Below, in pieces: positions 43,162 through 52,684 of a DNA stretch of 64,000 nt. The stretch comes from an uncultured Clostridium sp. (lineage in GTDB: Bacteria > Bacillota > Clostridia > Clostridiales > Clostridiaceae), in assembly GCA_934746015.1 (NCBI GenBank), contig CAKVEW010000006.1:1-64000 (forward strand). The letters run 5' to 3'. The notes beneath the pieces were generated by a model. That model did no database searches. It was given only the letters and a program-made list of their open reading frames with translations, and had not been told where the DNA came from. How positions within the stretch are numbered: position 1 is the stretch's first letter; each line of letters begins with the position of its first letter. A program made the translations under genes and the position numbers.

Positions 43162-45006
43162 TTATCTAGTACCTTTTTTCTTTTTATCTAATTTATATAC
43201 CATTGCTAATACCTCTGCTACAGCTTGATACATATCCTGTGGAATATCTTTGTCTATATCAACTGTTTCATATATCAACCTTGCTAAAGGCTTATTTTCT
43301 ATTATTGGAATCTTAGATTCCATAGCTTTTTCTTTTATCTTAATAGCTATATTATCAGCACCTTTTGCAACAACCTTTGGTGCTTCCATTTGGCCCTCAG
43401 TATACTTAATAGCAATTGCTAAATGAGTAGGGTTTGTTATTACTACAGTAGCTTCTCCCACTGATTGCATCATCCTTCTTTGAGATATTTCTCTTTGCTT
43501 TTGCTTTATTTTTGATTTAATTTGTGGGTCCCCTTCCATTTGCTTATACTCTTCTTTGATTTCTTGTTTTGTCATTCTTATATCCTTTTGGAATAATCTA
43601 TATTGAACTATGTAGTCTATTATAGCTACAACTACAAGCAATACACATATCTTCACAAAAATCCCTATTAATAAAGATTTAACTTCAATACCTAATGAAG
43701 GTAAATATAAATTACCAATTTGCATTATCTTATCAAAATTATCTTTTATATAGTTGTAAGCCATAAATATTATAATAGATATTAGAATTAAATTTTTTAC
43801 GAGTTCTACTAATGATTTTTTTGAAAACATATTCTTGAAACCATTTAAAGGATTTAACTTCCCAAAGGAAGGTTTAATAGCATCTTTAACTATCAAAAAG
43901 CCAGATTGAATTAAACTAGCCGCTACCCCTGCTATCATAATTGGTAGTATTACAGGCATAATAGCAATTGCAGCCTTACTTAATACTAGTAAGTTTATTG
44001 ATTTTAAACTATTTTCTGTTAATTCCATAGTTCCCATATCACCCAGGAAATAAATTGTATTACTTCTTAATATTGAAACTACAAAGCTGCTTAAAGCTGC
44101 TATTACTAATGTAGTAGCTATTAAAGTAATCGCTAGTCCGATATCTTTACTCCTAGGTACTTGACCTTTTTTCCTTGAATCGCTTTTCTTCTTCGGTGTA
44201 GCTTCTTCAGTTTTTTCGTCTGCTCCAATTAAAAATATTAATGGTACCGTGTTTATAATCTTCCTATATATATCTGGTAAATAACTAATATTACTTACAA
44301 ATACTTTTATTATAATTGGTAGAGAAACTGATATTGCTATAATTCCAATTAACATTTTTACAGGCATTCCTAAAATCATTACATTTATTTGCGGAACTGC
44401 CCTTGATATTAGTCCCATAGAAACATCTGCTAATATTATTATCAATACTATTGGTATTGCTATTTTCAAGCCTATTACAAAATAATTTGCTACAATTTCA
44501 ATCATAGTCATCATAGTATCTCCATGAAATAGCCCTTTTCCAATAGGTAACAATACAAAGCTCTCTATAAGAGATTTAATTAACATATGATGTCCATCTA
44601 CTATAAAGAATATAACTAGTGCAACATAATGAAGTAAGTTTCCTGTTATAGTAGTACTTGCCTCACTGTTTGGATCTATAGTATTAACCATACTAAGTCC
44701 TATATGTACATCTATTAAACTTCCTGCCATAAGTAATACTTCAAATGCTATACTAGAAATTAATCCAAGTATCAATCCATTTGTAACTTCAAAAAACATA
44801 TAAATTATTAAATAATAATTGCTGGTTATTTCTTTAATGCTTTCATAATCTATTCCTCCTAATAAGGCAAAGGCAAATATTAATGAAAACATAGCCTTTA
44901 GCGTTTTTGGAGTTCCTTTTGGAAAGAAAACATTTGTTATAACAAAAAATGAAGTTACTCTTAAAAATATTAAAAATAGTGCCAAAAAGTAGGCTGTATT
45001 TATCAT
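43162..45006 (-). CDS. FliR-FlhB fusion, flagellar export gate
   Basis: The 614-residue protein joins FliR (about 1-255, six or so helices) to FlhB (about 257-614). The junction reads AFKKSDSRKKG-like (TPKKKSDSRKKGQVPRSKD). The FlhB autocleavage site NPTH is intact (VVITNPTHLAIAIKY, near residue 525). Fused FliR/FlhB is known in several clostridia. It controls substrate order from rod/hook to filament and helps shape the FliPQR channel. GGGAGG precedes the ATG. Confidence 0.94.
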   Translation of the reverse strand: MINTAYFLALFLIFLRVTSFFVITNVFFPKGTPKTLKAMFSLIFAFALLGGIDYESIKEITSNYYLIIYMFFEVTNGLILGLISSIAFEVLLMAGSLIDVHIGLSMVNTIDPNSEASTTITGNLLHYVALVIFFIVDGHHMLIKSLIESFVLLPIGKGLFHGDTMMTMIEIVANYFVIGLKIAIPIVLIIILADVSMGLISRAVPQINVMILGMPVKMLIGIIAISVSLPIIIKVFVSNISYLPDIYRKIINTVPLIFLIGADEKTEEATPKKKSDSRKKGQVPRSKDIGLAITLIATTLVIAALSSFVVSILRSNTIYFLGDMGTMELTENSLKSINLLVLSKAAIAIMPVILPIMIAGVAASLIQSGFLIVKDAIKPSFGKLNPLNGFKNMFSKKSLVELVKNLILISIIIFMAYNYIKDNFDKIMQIGNLYLPSLGIEVKSLLIGIFVKICVLLVVVAIIDYIVQYRLFQKDIRMTKQEIKEEYKQMEGDPQIKSKIKQKQREISQRRMMQSVGEATVVITNPTHLAIAIKYTEGQMEAPKVVAKGADNIAIKIKEKAMESKIPIIENKPLARLIYETVDIDKDIPQDMYQAVAEVLAMVYKLDKKKKGTR

Positions 45007-45021
45007 ACTTTACCTACCTCC

Positions 45022-45291
45022 CTAAGTAGATATTCTAATTATTAATTCGAATATTCTTTGTGTGAAACTTACTAATGTATGAAGCATAAAGTTCCCTAGT
45101 AATAATCCTACCGCTGCTATACCAATAAGTTTTGGAACAAAGGTCAATGTTTGTTCTTGAATTTGAGTAGTTGCTTGAAATATACTTATTATTAATCCTA
45201 GTAAAATTGATACTAATAAAATTGGTCCTGCTACTTTTAAAGATGTTATTAAAGCATCTTTTACTATTCCTATTACTAAACTTTCACTCAT
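45022..45291 (-). CDS. fliQ: Flagellar export protein FliQ
   Basis: The 89-residue protein with two transmembrane helices matches FliQ in length. It contains QATTQIQEQTLTFVPKL, the conserved loop between helices. It is part of the FliPQR export channel. It sits between fliP and fliR-flhB with short gaps. Confidence 0.95.
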   Translation of the reverse strand: MSESLVIGIVKDALITSLKVAGPILLVSILLGLIISIFQATTQIQEQTLTFVPKLIGIAAVGLLLGNFMLHTLVSFTQRIFELIIRIST

Positions 45292-45300
45292 TTTCTTTAC

Positions 45301-46071
45301 TTACCCTCCAAAGCTCATTATTAAGGATTTAACTATTAAGTACCATCCATCTACCATAACAAATAATAAAAGCTTAAATGGCAAAGCTACCATAACAGGT
45401 GGTACCATAAACATCCCCATAGACATAAGAACACTTGCTACTACCATATCTATAATTAAGAATGGTAAGAAAAGTAAAAAGCCTATTTGAAAGGCAGTCT
45501 TTAACTCACTTATTGCAAAAGCAGGTATAACTACTGTTAGAGGAATATTTTCTTTAGTTATTTCATCCTTATCAATTCTTGAAGCTTCAGCAAATAATTC
45601 TAAATCCTTTTGTCTAGTTTGTTTTAACATAAATTCTCTTAATGGTTTACTTCCAACCTCCATAGCTTCTTCCTGTGTTATCTCATTTTTCATAAAAGGC
45701 TCAAAGGCCTTTTCATTGATTTCTGTATACACAGGTTTCATTATAAAGATAGTTAAAAACAATGCTAGTCCAATAAGAATTTGGTTAGGAATTGATTGTT
45801 GTGCTCCTAGTGCATTTTTTAAAAAAGAAAATACTACTATTATTCTTGTAAAAGAAGTCATCATTATTATTATTGATGGTAATAGTGTTAGTATAGTTAA
45901 TACTATTAACAACTTTATATTATCAACATAATTTTGAGGTGATGAATTTTCTCCTCCCACTGAAATATCAACATTTGGTATATTTATAGGCTCTGCCCTA
46001 ACACTTTTATTAAATGTAAATATTAAAGCCATTACTACAAATATCATGAATACATATTTTTTCTTCTTCAT
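45301..46071 (-). CDS. fliP: Flagellar export protein FliP
   Basis: The 256-residue protein has a cleavable signal peptide (about 1-26) and four further helices. The conserved TSFTRIIVVFSFLKNALG and QSIPNQILIGLALFL segments are typical of FliP. It forms the FliP5Q4R1 export channel. It starts 9 bases after the preceding short gene's end region and is followed by fliQ. Confidence 0.95.
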   Translation of the reverse strand: MKKKKYVFMIFVVMALIFTFNKSVRAEPINIPNVDISVGGENSSPQNYVDNIKLLIVLTILTLLPSIIIMMTSFTRIIVVFSFLKNALGAQQSIPNQILIGLALFLTIFIMKPVYTEINEKAFEPFMKNEITQEEAMEVGSKPLREFMLKQTRQKDLELFAEASRIDKDEITKENIPLTVVIPAFAISELKTAFQIGFLLFLPFLIIDMVVASVLMSMGMFMVPPVMVALPFKLLLFVMVDGWYLIVKSLIMSFGG

Positions 46072-46085
46072 ATAAATCTTCCCTT

Positions 46086-46454
46086 TTAGTTATTTTTCCT
46101 CTTAAAGCTATTAATTTTAGATTTAAGTCCTGATATTGCAACATTATATTGCTCATTTATTTTTTCTTTTTCTCTTATTTTATCTTCTTCAATAATAAGT
46201 ATTTCTTCTTTAGATAATTCATCTAACTTTTCAATTTTATTATTGGATATGCTTAAAATATAGCCCTTATTTCCAACTTTAACTACTGCTATAGAGGACT
46301 CTTTTGATATTTGACTTCTCTCTAATACTTTTATATATTTATTATTATTAATTTTACTAAGCTTATCTCCACTTAACTTAAAGGTAAGATACATACTCCC
46401 TAATACTACGACTAAAGCAAATATTAATTTTAAAAATAAAAATGCAAAATCCAT
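46086..46454 (-). CDS. fliO: FliO/FliZ-type flagellar export assembly protein
   Basis: The 122-residue protein has one N-terminal transmembrane helix and a small cytosolic beta domain (KYIKVLERSQISKESSIAVVKVGNKGYIL). This is the pattern of FliO/FliZ, which helps assemble FliP. Sequence is weakly conserved, but position directly before fliP supports the call. Confidence 0.85.
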   Translation of the reverse strand: MDFAFLFLKLIFALVVVLGSMYLTFKLSGDKLSKINNNKYIKVLERSQISKESSIAVVKVGNKGYILSISNNKIEKLDELSKEEILIIEEDKIREKEKINEQYNVAISGLKSKINSFKRKNN

Positions 46455-46472
46455 ATCTTATCTCATCTTTCT

Positions 46473-46913
46473 CTACTGTACTATTATTTCACTTATATAT
46501 AAGTCCTTTAGTACACCACTAGTAAGTTTTTGATTTATTCTAGAAATCAAATCTCCCTTTAAAATCACTTCATTAGAAGGCTCAAAATCTTTAGCATCAC
46601 AAGATTTTACATAGAAATTGGCTACATCTCTAATTACTACTTTTTTATCCTCTATTTCCTTAGATAAATCTTTATTAGATTTATCATAACTAACAGACAT
46701 ATTAAGCTTTACATATCTTTTAGTTCCTTCATCACTTAAGTTTACAAATATTTCTCCAATTTCAACAAAACCTTCTTTAACAAATACTGGCCTTGCAGCA
46801 TTGCCTCTACTCATGTAGAAATAGGCACCTCCAAAGGTACCCCCACCTACCAAAATTAAAAGAATCACCACAATTAAAATTGTCTTTTTATTATTTTTAT
46901 TTCCACCAGCCAT
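46473..46913 (-). CDS. fliL: Flagellar basal body protein FliL
   Basis: The 146-residue protein has an N-terminal transmembrane helix (about 12-32) and a stomatin-like extracytoplasmic domain with FVNLSDEGTKRYVKLNMSVSY. It surrounds stators and tunes motor torque. It lies between motB and fliO, the usual place. Confidence 0.93.
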   Translation of the reverse strand: MAGGNKNNKKTILIVVILLILVGGGTFGGAYFYMSRGNAARPVFVKEGFVEIGEIFVNLSDEGTKRYVKLNMSVSYDKSNKDLSKEIEDKKVVIRDVANFYVKSCDAKDFEPSNEVILKGDLISRINQKLTSGVLKDLYISEIIVQ

Positions 46914-46915
46914 TT

Positions 46916-47656
46916 TTAATTTTCCTCCTTGTCAGATGTCACTATTAATATATCTACTCTTCTATTCTTAGCCATACCTTCATAGCTATCATTTGGTGCT
47001 ACTGGCTGGAATTCTCCGTAACCTATAGCTGAAAATCTCTTTGGATCTTGTCCCATTCCTTCTACAAAATATCTAACTACATTAACAGCTCTATCTGCAG
47101 ATAATTCCCAATTTGAAGGAAACTTAGAAGTCTTTATAGCTCTGTTATCTGTATGTCCTTCTATTAATATAGGGTTGTCCATTGGTGAAATAATAGTTAA
47201 TAATTTATTTAATATTTCTTTACTTTCTTCCCTTAAATCAGAACTTGAAGTTTCAAATAATATATTGTCTCTTAGCTGCATTGCAACTCCTCTTTCATCA
47301 TCAATAATTTCTACTACATCCTGCAAATTATTGTCAGAAACAAACTTTTTAAGATTATTATATAATTTTTTCTGTTCTGTTAATTCTTTTCCACCTTCAA
47401 TATATTCTTCAGTTTCTCCACCAATTAAAGGGACTTCTCCATTATATAAATTATATTCTAATATACTATTTCCACTTTCCCCACTCATCATAGATGTAAA
47501 GGCATTAGATATACTTTTTGTTTTTTCAGTATCTACTGAAGACAGTGCATATAATAATACAAAAAATGTAAGTAGAAGAGTTACAGTATCTGCATAGGTT
47601 GCCATCCACTCGTCCCCTCTTAGTCCTCCACTTTTGTTTTTCTTATTTCTTGCCAT
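46916..47656 (-). CDS. motB: Flagellar stator protein MotB
   Basis: The 246-residue protein has one N-terminal transmembrane helix carrying the ion-binding Asp (TYADTVTLLLTFFVLLYA). A plug/linker and a C-terminal OmpA-type peptidoglycan-binding domain follow (ILIEGHTDNRA, NWELSADRAVNVVRYF). It anchors the MotA5B2 stator. The start overlaps the motA stop. Confidence 0.95.
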   Translation of the reverse strand: MARNKKNKSGGLRGDEWMATYADTVTLLLTFFVLLYALSSVDTEKTKSISNAFTSMMSGESGNSILEYNLYNGEVPLIGGETEEYIEGGKELTEQKKLYNNLKKFVSDNNLQDVVEIIDDERGVAMQLRDNILFETSSSDLREESKEILNKLLTIISPMDNPILIEGHTDNRAIKTSKFPSNWELSADRAVNVVRYFVEGMGQDPKRFSAIGYGEFQPVAPNDSYEGMAKNRRVDILIVTSDKEEN

Positions 47657-48462
47657 TAAATAACAACTCCTTCTCCATTTTCAATGCTGTTATTTAAATA
47701 TTGTAATTTCTCCTTAGGAGGTAGATAAGTTATAAGTTTTTCTTCTACTATTCTTGGATTGACTCCAGATTGTATAGCAAGAATTCCTTCTAACATCATT
47801 TCCCTTTCTCCTACTTCTTTAGCACTTTTTTGCTTCAAGTTAGTTGCTATAGGATTACAGAAAAGACTTGCAATTATTGATCCATAGAATGTTGTTATTA
47901 AGGCTTTACCCATACCAGATGCTATATTAGCTACATCAGTTAAATTTGCTAGCATTTGTATTAATCCTATTAAGGTTCCAAGCATACCAAAGGCTGGTGC
48001 ATAAGCTCCCCATGATAAAAATATACCTGAGTTTCTTTCGTGTCTACTCTCCATTTCACCAATTTCAAGTTCTAATATTTCTCTTATTGTTTCTGGTTCA
48101 ATACCATCAACCACCATTTGTAATCCCTTTTTTAAGAAAGGATCTTCCATTTCTGAAATATCATCTTCTAATGATAATAATCCTTCTCTTCTTGCCTTTT
48201 TTGAAAGAACACTAAATTTTTCAATTATATCTTTCCCGGAGGAACTTTTTTCTTTAAAAGCTTCAACAAAGGATTTCCCCATATTCATTACTTCTTCTAA
48301 AGAATATGTAATTAAAAGTGCTGATATTGATCCTCCTCCAGTTATTAATACTGATGAGAAATCCCAAAATATTTTAAGGCTACTTCCCATAAGCATTCCA
48401 TAAAGCATTAAAATCACACCTAATATTAAACCTACAGAGGTTAATACGTCTGACTTTTTCAT
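47656..48462 (-). CDS. motA: Flagellar stator protein MotA
   Basis: The 268-residue protein has four transmembrane helices. The conserved proline helix lies in GMLGTLIGLIQMLANL and ALITTFYGSIIASLF. The cytosolic loop is rich in charged residues for contact with FliG. It forms the proton or sodium channel with MotB, which follows with overlapping codons. Confidence 0.95.
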   Translation of the reverse strand: MKKSDVLTSVGLILGVILMLYGMLMGSSLKIFWDFSSVLITGGGSISALLITYSLEEVMNMGKSFVEAFKEKSSSGKDIIEKFSVLSKKARREGLLSLEDDISEMEDPFLKKGLQMVVDGIEPETIREILELEIGEMESRHERNSGIFLSWGAYAPAFGMLGTLIGLIQMLANLTDVANIASGMGKALITTFYGSIIASLFCNPIATNLKQKSAKEVGEREMMLEGILAIQSGVNPRIVEEKLITYLPPKEKLQYLNNSIENGEGVVI

Positions 48463-48478
48463 ATACTATTCCCCCCCA

Positions 48479-48670
48479 TTACAATCTATAATTAACTATT
48501 TTATTTTTATATTTAATTACTTTTTCAACTACCTCTTCTACTCTTTCAAGGACTATATACTTTTTCCCATTAGTAAGTGTTATTAGAGTTTCAGGAACTT
48601 CTTCAATCTTTTCTATATGATCTGCATTTAAGATAAAAGCTCTATTATTCATAGCAGTTAAATCTATCAT
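48479..48670 (-). CDS. flbD: FlbD family small flagellar protein
   Basis: The 63-residue protein matches FlbD/SwrD: start MIDLTAMNNRAFILNADHIEKIE and core LTNGKKYIVLERVEEVVEKVI. In Bacillus SwrD raises flagellar torque. It sits between flgE and motA, as in other Firmicutes. GAGGGT precedes the ATG. Confidence 0.92.
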   Translation of the reverse strand: MIDLTAMNNRAFILNADHIEKIEEVPETLITLTNGKKYIVLERVEEVVEKVIKYKNKIVNYRL

Positions 48671-48718
48671 TCTCTATCTACCCTCTTTATCTTATATTTT
48701 AATTAAATTCTAAAACTA

Positions 48719-48760
48719 TTTACTATTAAGAGCTGAATTAACAACTCTTAATAGTAAATG
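48719..48760. terminator. Strong hairpin inside the flagellar operon, between flgE and flbD
   Basis: ATTTACTATTAAGAG (48719-48733) pairs perfectly with CTCTTAATAGTAAAT (48746-48760). The minus transcript then has only TTTT after a few bases, so it may be a partial terminator or an RNA-processing/stability element. Confidence 0.5.
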
Positions 48761-48764
48761 TAAG

Positions 48765-48840
48765 GTTTAAAATTATTCATGTAATTTGAAACAATTATTA
48801 AAAATATATCTATTTTAATTATCTATTTTAAATTACTCTA
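48765..48840 (+). repeat. Dispersed intergenic repeat family 1, copy C (partly decayed)
   Basis: TTAAAATTATTCATGTAATTTG, then a decayed hairpin arm CAATTATT and the conserved TAAAAATATATCT. The second hairpin is missing. This copy lies inside the flagellar operon. Confidence 0.55.
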
Positions 48841-48846
48841 TACTCA

Positions 48847-51492
48847 TTATCTCTTTAAGTTTATAATGTCTTGTAGTATTTCATCTCCAGTAGTAATCAT
48901 CTTTCCTGATGCTTGGAAGGCTCTACTTGAAACTATCATGTCTGTAAATTGTTCTGCTAAATCTACATTTGACATTTCAAGCATACCTTGTAAATTATCT
49001 CCATAACCCTTTGAGTTATCATCATTTAATGTTCCAACACCACTTTTAATTACTGCTTCTCCAGAGTTAACTGATGAGCTATATAAATTTCCACCAAGTT
49101 TAGTTAATCCTTCTGGATTTTTAAAGCTAGCCATAGCAATTTGTCCAAGTGCTGCTACTCTACCATCTTCTAAGACTCCATTAATTATTCCATTTTTATC
49201 TATTGTATATGTTTTAACTCTAAGTTCTGTATCTGTTCCAGGTATTCTAACTTTATCTGGAATCTTTAAAGTTTTAAGTTGCCCATCATAGGATTTTAAA
49301 TCTTTTGTTCCATCTACAAAGTTAATACTTCCATCAATATTCATACTTTCTACAGGAGTTCCACCATAGGTTTCATCTGAAGTAACACCACCAATTTCCA
49401 TAGGTTTACCACTAGCTGTTATCCCTTGATTAATTCCTTGTGCTTCTAAAGCTCTTGTTAATGCATCTTGAATATTTTTTGCTGTAATAGCATTAGTAGT
49501 TACAAAATCACCATTTATTGTTATTGTTTTACTTTTTGCATCAATAACAGCTGAAGTTTTAGTTCCTTGTGTTATTGCTCCTACTTGGAACTTATAACCG
49601 TTAAGTGCTGAACCTGCATCAAAAGTTAGTTCCACTCCTCCTACTGTTACTTTTGCAGGTGATTTATCTTTTTCACCGCCTTCAATATTGTCAGATGTTA
49701 AACCTGTATATGCCTTTGATGTTCCTGATACCTTAACTTTAGGTGAGTCTGTAGTATGAACCTTAGCTAAAGCCTCATTTATTTTATCTTCTAAATCCCT
49801 TGATGAAACTTTCTTAGTAAAATCCCCTGTTATAACTAATTTAGGTGTATTACTTCCAGATGCTGCAGTATAAACCACATTTAATCCTGGTTCATTAATA
49901 GAAGTAATTTTAAATTCTACATTATTTAAAACTGTTCCTTTTGGAAGTTCTACGTTTAAGCCAGCTATATTAAGAGCTTTTGGAGATGATTCTGTAACAC
50001 CTCCTTGGAATTTAACTTTGTTTGTTATACCTGTTGAAGTTATACTACCTACAACATTTAATTCAGTTTTAAGTCCATTTGCCTTTAAAGCACTATTTAA
50101 TTTAGATTCCAACTCTGTATTATTAAATTTAGCTGGTGTAGTATTAAAGTCCCCATTAATTATTATATTTCCACTTTCAACAACTACTGTTAATGGAGTT
50201 CCAGCTACACTTTCTCCTATAGAAATAGTATAATCATTAAGTTCTCCATCACCTTTAGTTCTATATGAAAAATTAAATCCTCCAATTGCTTTTGCTCCAG
50301 TTCCATCATTTGCATCTACTATTTGTGCTGGTATGCTAATTTTCCCTGAATCATCTGATGTTCCACTTATATTGCTTAATGTTGCCGGTGATCCTGTTAC
50401 TTTAGCCTCTTGATTAAATCCTGCATCTTTAAGTTCCTTATTTAAATCTTCTTGTATACTTGATGCATTAAATGATTTTTCTATAAAATTTCCACTGATT
50501 AATATTTTTTTTGTTCCCTTTTGTAATTCAATCTTTAAAGGTTCAGTACTAATTCCATTTATTTCAAAACTATATCCATTTAGATCACTACCTTCACTAA
50601 ATTGAACATTAAATCCACCAATTGAAACTAATTTAGGTGCTAATGCATCTGTACCACCAACTACTGAATCAGAACCTAAGCCTTCAAAGCTAATTGGCTT
50701 TCCTGACACAAATACTTGCTGAGATATTCCAGCAGAGGATAACCCTTTATTTATTGCAGATTCCACTTGTGCTGTAGTTAGAGCCCCAGTACTAGAAAAA
50801 TCTCCATTTACAACTATAAGTTTTTCAGCTTTATTGATATCTGCTGAAGTTACTGTTCCTGGCCCAATAGAACCTAGAACAACCTTGTATCCATTTAATT
50901 GAGATCCAGGTCCAAATCTAAAATCTAATCCAGCAGTATTTACTGTATTAGGAGATAATCCTGTTGCCAGCTGAGCACTATCATCATTAGTTAATGAATA
51001 TCCCATAATTCTAAATCCATCACCAGTTAATAAATTACCTTGCTCATCTAATATAAATGAACCATCTCTTGAATACATAATTTCTGAACCAGAATTACTT
51101 AATGATTGTTCAGTTATATTATGTGATCCTGCTCTATGATTTACTTCTAGTGTGCCACCATATATTGCAGGACCTTTACTTACCATAAAGAATCCATCAC
51201 CATCTATAGCAACATCTAATTGTCTTCCTGTTGGTTGCATCATACCTTGTGTCATTACTGAATCAATACTTGCAAGTTGTACACCTAGTCCAACTTGGCT
51301 AGCATTTACTCCACCTTGATTATTAGATGGTGCCATAGCATCAGAAACATTTTGACTAAGCATATCACTAAATCTTGCCCTTGATGATTTAAATGATGTT
51401 GTACCTACATTTGATATATTATTACCTATAACATCTAATTTTGTTTGATTAACTTTCATACCGCTTATACCGGAATACATTGATCTTAACAT
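48847..51492 (-). CDS. flgE: Flagellar hook protein FlgE with five tandem ~105-residue repeats
   Basis: The 881-residue hook protein is about twice the usual length. Start and end are normal: MLRSMYSGISGMKVNQTKLD, and at the C-terminus LEMSNVDLAEQFTDMIVSSRAF. Between about residues 190 and 712 it carries five tandem copies of a ~105-residue unit. Each has an LNGY/LNDY motif, then a VNGDF/INGDF/TGDF motif about 30 residues later, then SG and GG near its end. These lie where the surface-exposed D2/D3 domains sit. The start is the ATG at 51492, with TTGGAGG 7 bases upstream; a TTG six codons earlier lacks a site. It ends the early part of the operon before a hairpin. Confidence 0.9.
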   Translation of the reverse strand: MLRSMYSGISGMKVNQTKLDVIGNNISNVGTTSFKSSRARFSDMLSQNVSDAMAPSNNQGGVNASQVGLGVQLASIDSVMTQGMMQPTGRQLDVAIDGDGFFMVSKGPAIYGGTLEVNHRAGSHNITEQSLSNSGSEIMYSRDGSFILDEQGNLLTGDGFRIMGYSLTNDDSAQLATGLSPNTVNTAGLDFRFGPGSQLNGYKVVLGSIGPGTVTSADINKAEKLIVVNGDFSSTGALTTAQVESAINKGLSSAGISQQVFVSGKPISFEGLGSDSVVGGTDALAPKLVSIGGFNVQFSEGSDLNGYSFEINGISTEPLKIELQKGTKKILISGNFIEKSFNASSIQEDLNKELKDAGFNQEAKVTGSPATLSNISGTSDDSGKISIPAQIVDANDGTGAKAIGGFNFSYRTKGDGELNDYTISIGESVAGTPLTVVVESGNIIINGDFNTTPAKFNNTELESKLNSALKANGLKTELNVVGSITSTGITNKVKFQGGVTESSPKALNIAGLNVELPKGTVLNNVEFKITSINEPGLNVVYTAASGSNTPKLVITGDFTKKVSSRDLEDKINEALAKVHTTDSPKVKVSGTSKAYTGLTSDNIEGGEKDKSPAKVTVGGVELTFDAGSALNGYKFQVGAITQGTKTSAVIDAKSKTITINGDFVTTNAITAKNIQDALTRALEAQGINQGITASGKPMEIGGVTSDETYGGTPVESMNIDGSINFVDGTKDLKSYDGQLKTLKIPDKVRIPGTDTELRVKTYTIDKNGIINGVLEDGRVAALGQIAMASFKNPEGLTKLGGNLYSSSVNSGEAVIKSGVGTLNDDNSKGYGDNLQGMLEMSNVDLAEQFTDMIVSSRAFQASGKMITTGDEILQDIINLKR

Positions 51493-51567
51493 TATTTGAC
51501 CTCCAACCAATTATTTTTTCTTGTATCTATCATTCAACAAGAATTAAGCCTCCTAATTAGGTCCAGC

Positions 51568-51954
51568 TTATAAAATCACAACGCTATCAATATTTGTATA
51601 AATATTGTCTTTTGCTCTCTCTTTCTCTATAGCTGTAATTACTGTTTTATTTTCTATGCTAGCAATTAAAGCTACATCCTTATATATCATAACTGAATTT
51701 TTAGAACCCTTTTCCTCTGCTATTTTAAATCCTTTTCCAATTTCTTTCATATCTGCTTCTGTAAACTTTATTTCTTTAAGTCTATCTGCAGCATGCTTTG
51801 ATAAAGTATAATCTGAATCACTCTTATTTATTTCATCTTGTAAAATATCATTAAAGTTATTTTTCTTATTAACAGGCTTTCCACTTATACTTTCATTTGG
51901 TAATTTGAAATTTCCTATTGGATATGCTTGTCCATTTATTACTCTAAATCCCAA
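51568..51954 (-). CDS. TIGR02530 flagellar operon protein
   Basis: The 128-residue protein matches the Firmicutes flagellar operon protein family TIGR02530. It contains NFNDILQDEINK, the typical LSKHAADRL motif and GSKNSVMIYKDVALIASIENKTVITA. Function is not established; the position between flgD and flgE suggests a hook-assembly role. The start is TTG with GTAGGTGA upstream. Confidence 0.88.
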   Translation of the reverse strand: MGFRVINGQAYPIGNFKLPNESISGKPVNKKNNFNDILQDEINKSDSDYTLSKHAADRLKEIKFTEADMKEIGKGFKIAEEKGSKNSVMIYKDVALIASIENKTVITAIEKERAKDNIYTNIDSVVIL

Positions 51955-51974
51955 AATATCACCTACTTTTATTC

Positions 51975-52673
51975 CTAACTTTCAGTTTCTTCTGGTTTAA
52001 TATCTTCCTTTTTATTGGAAGCTTTTATAACTTTCTCATAAGTAAATTCTTGTATATCCTCACTATCATGTAGTTTTACCCTTACTTTAACTACTCCTTG
52101 ATCCTTAACTATTCCTAAAACTTCACCTGTTTTATTATTACTGTTTTCATCTTTTTCATTTAATTCAATATGTTTTCCAATAAAGGATGAAGCAACTAAG
52201 AATGACATATTTCCATTAATATTATTTATAGATGGTAATGAATAATCTGGTACATCTAAAACAGTAAGAATATCACTTACATCAAAATCCTTATATGTAT
52301 TAGTTCCATTTTCATTAACTTCTACTGAAATAGTAGTTTTAGAAGAATTAGTAGCTACAGATTTAACTATGCCAGTATAATTAACCCCTTGGCTATCAAC
52401 ACTCTTTAATGTAACTCCCTTACCTACTAATGAATTATTTGCATAACTACTCATTGTAGTATTTAAATTAGTCATTTGCTCCATAGATGCAAATTGTGCC
52501 ATTTGAGTTACATATTGAGTTGAATCATTGTCACCCATAGGATCCATATTAGATAATTCTGCTGATAATATTGTTAAGAAAGCATTCTTATCCATTTCTT
52601 GACCTTGCTTTAATATTTTAGTTCCTCTATCTGTTGCTCTTGCTCCATTATAACTATTTATTACATTAGACAT
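51975..52673 (-). CDS. flgD: Hook cap/assembly protein FlgD
   Basis: The 232-residue protein has the conserved N-terminal capping segment KNAFLTILSAELSNMDPMGDNDSTQYVTQMAQFASMEQ. A longer C-terminal beta region follows, from about residue 85. It caps the growing hook. AGGAGGTG precedes the ATG. Confidence 0.93.
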   Translation of the reverse strand: MSNVINSYNGARATDRGTKILKQGQEMDKNAFLTILSAELSNMDPMGDNDSTQYVTQMAQFASMEQMTNLNTTMSSYANNSLVGKGVTLKSVDSQGVNYTGIVKSVATNSSKTTISVEVNENGTNTYKDFDVSDILTVLDVPDYSLPSINNINGNMSFLVASSFIGKHIELNEKDENSNNKTGEVLGIVKDQGVVKVRVKLHDSEDIQEFTYEKVIKASNKKEDIKPEETES

Positions 52674-52684
52674 TTACACACCTC

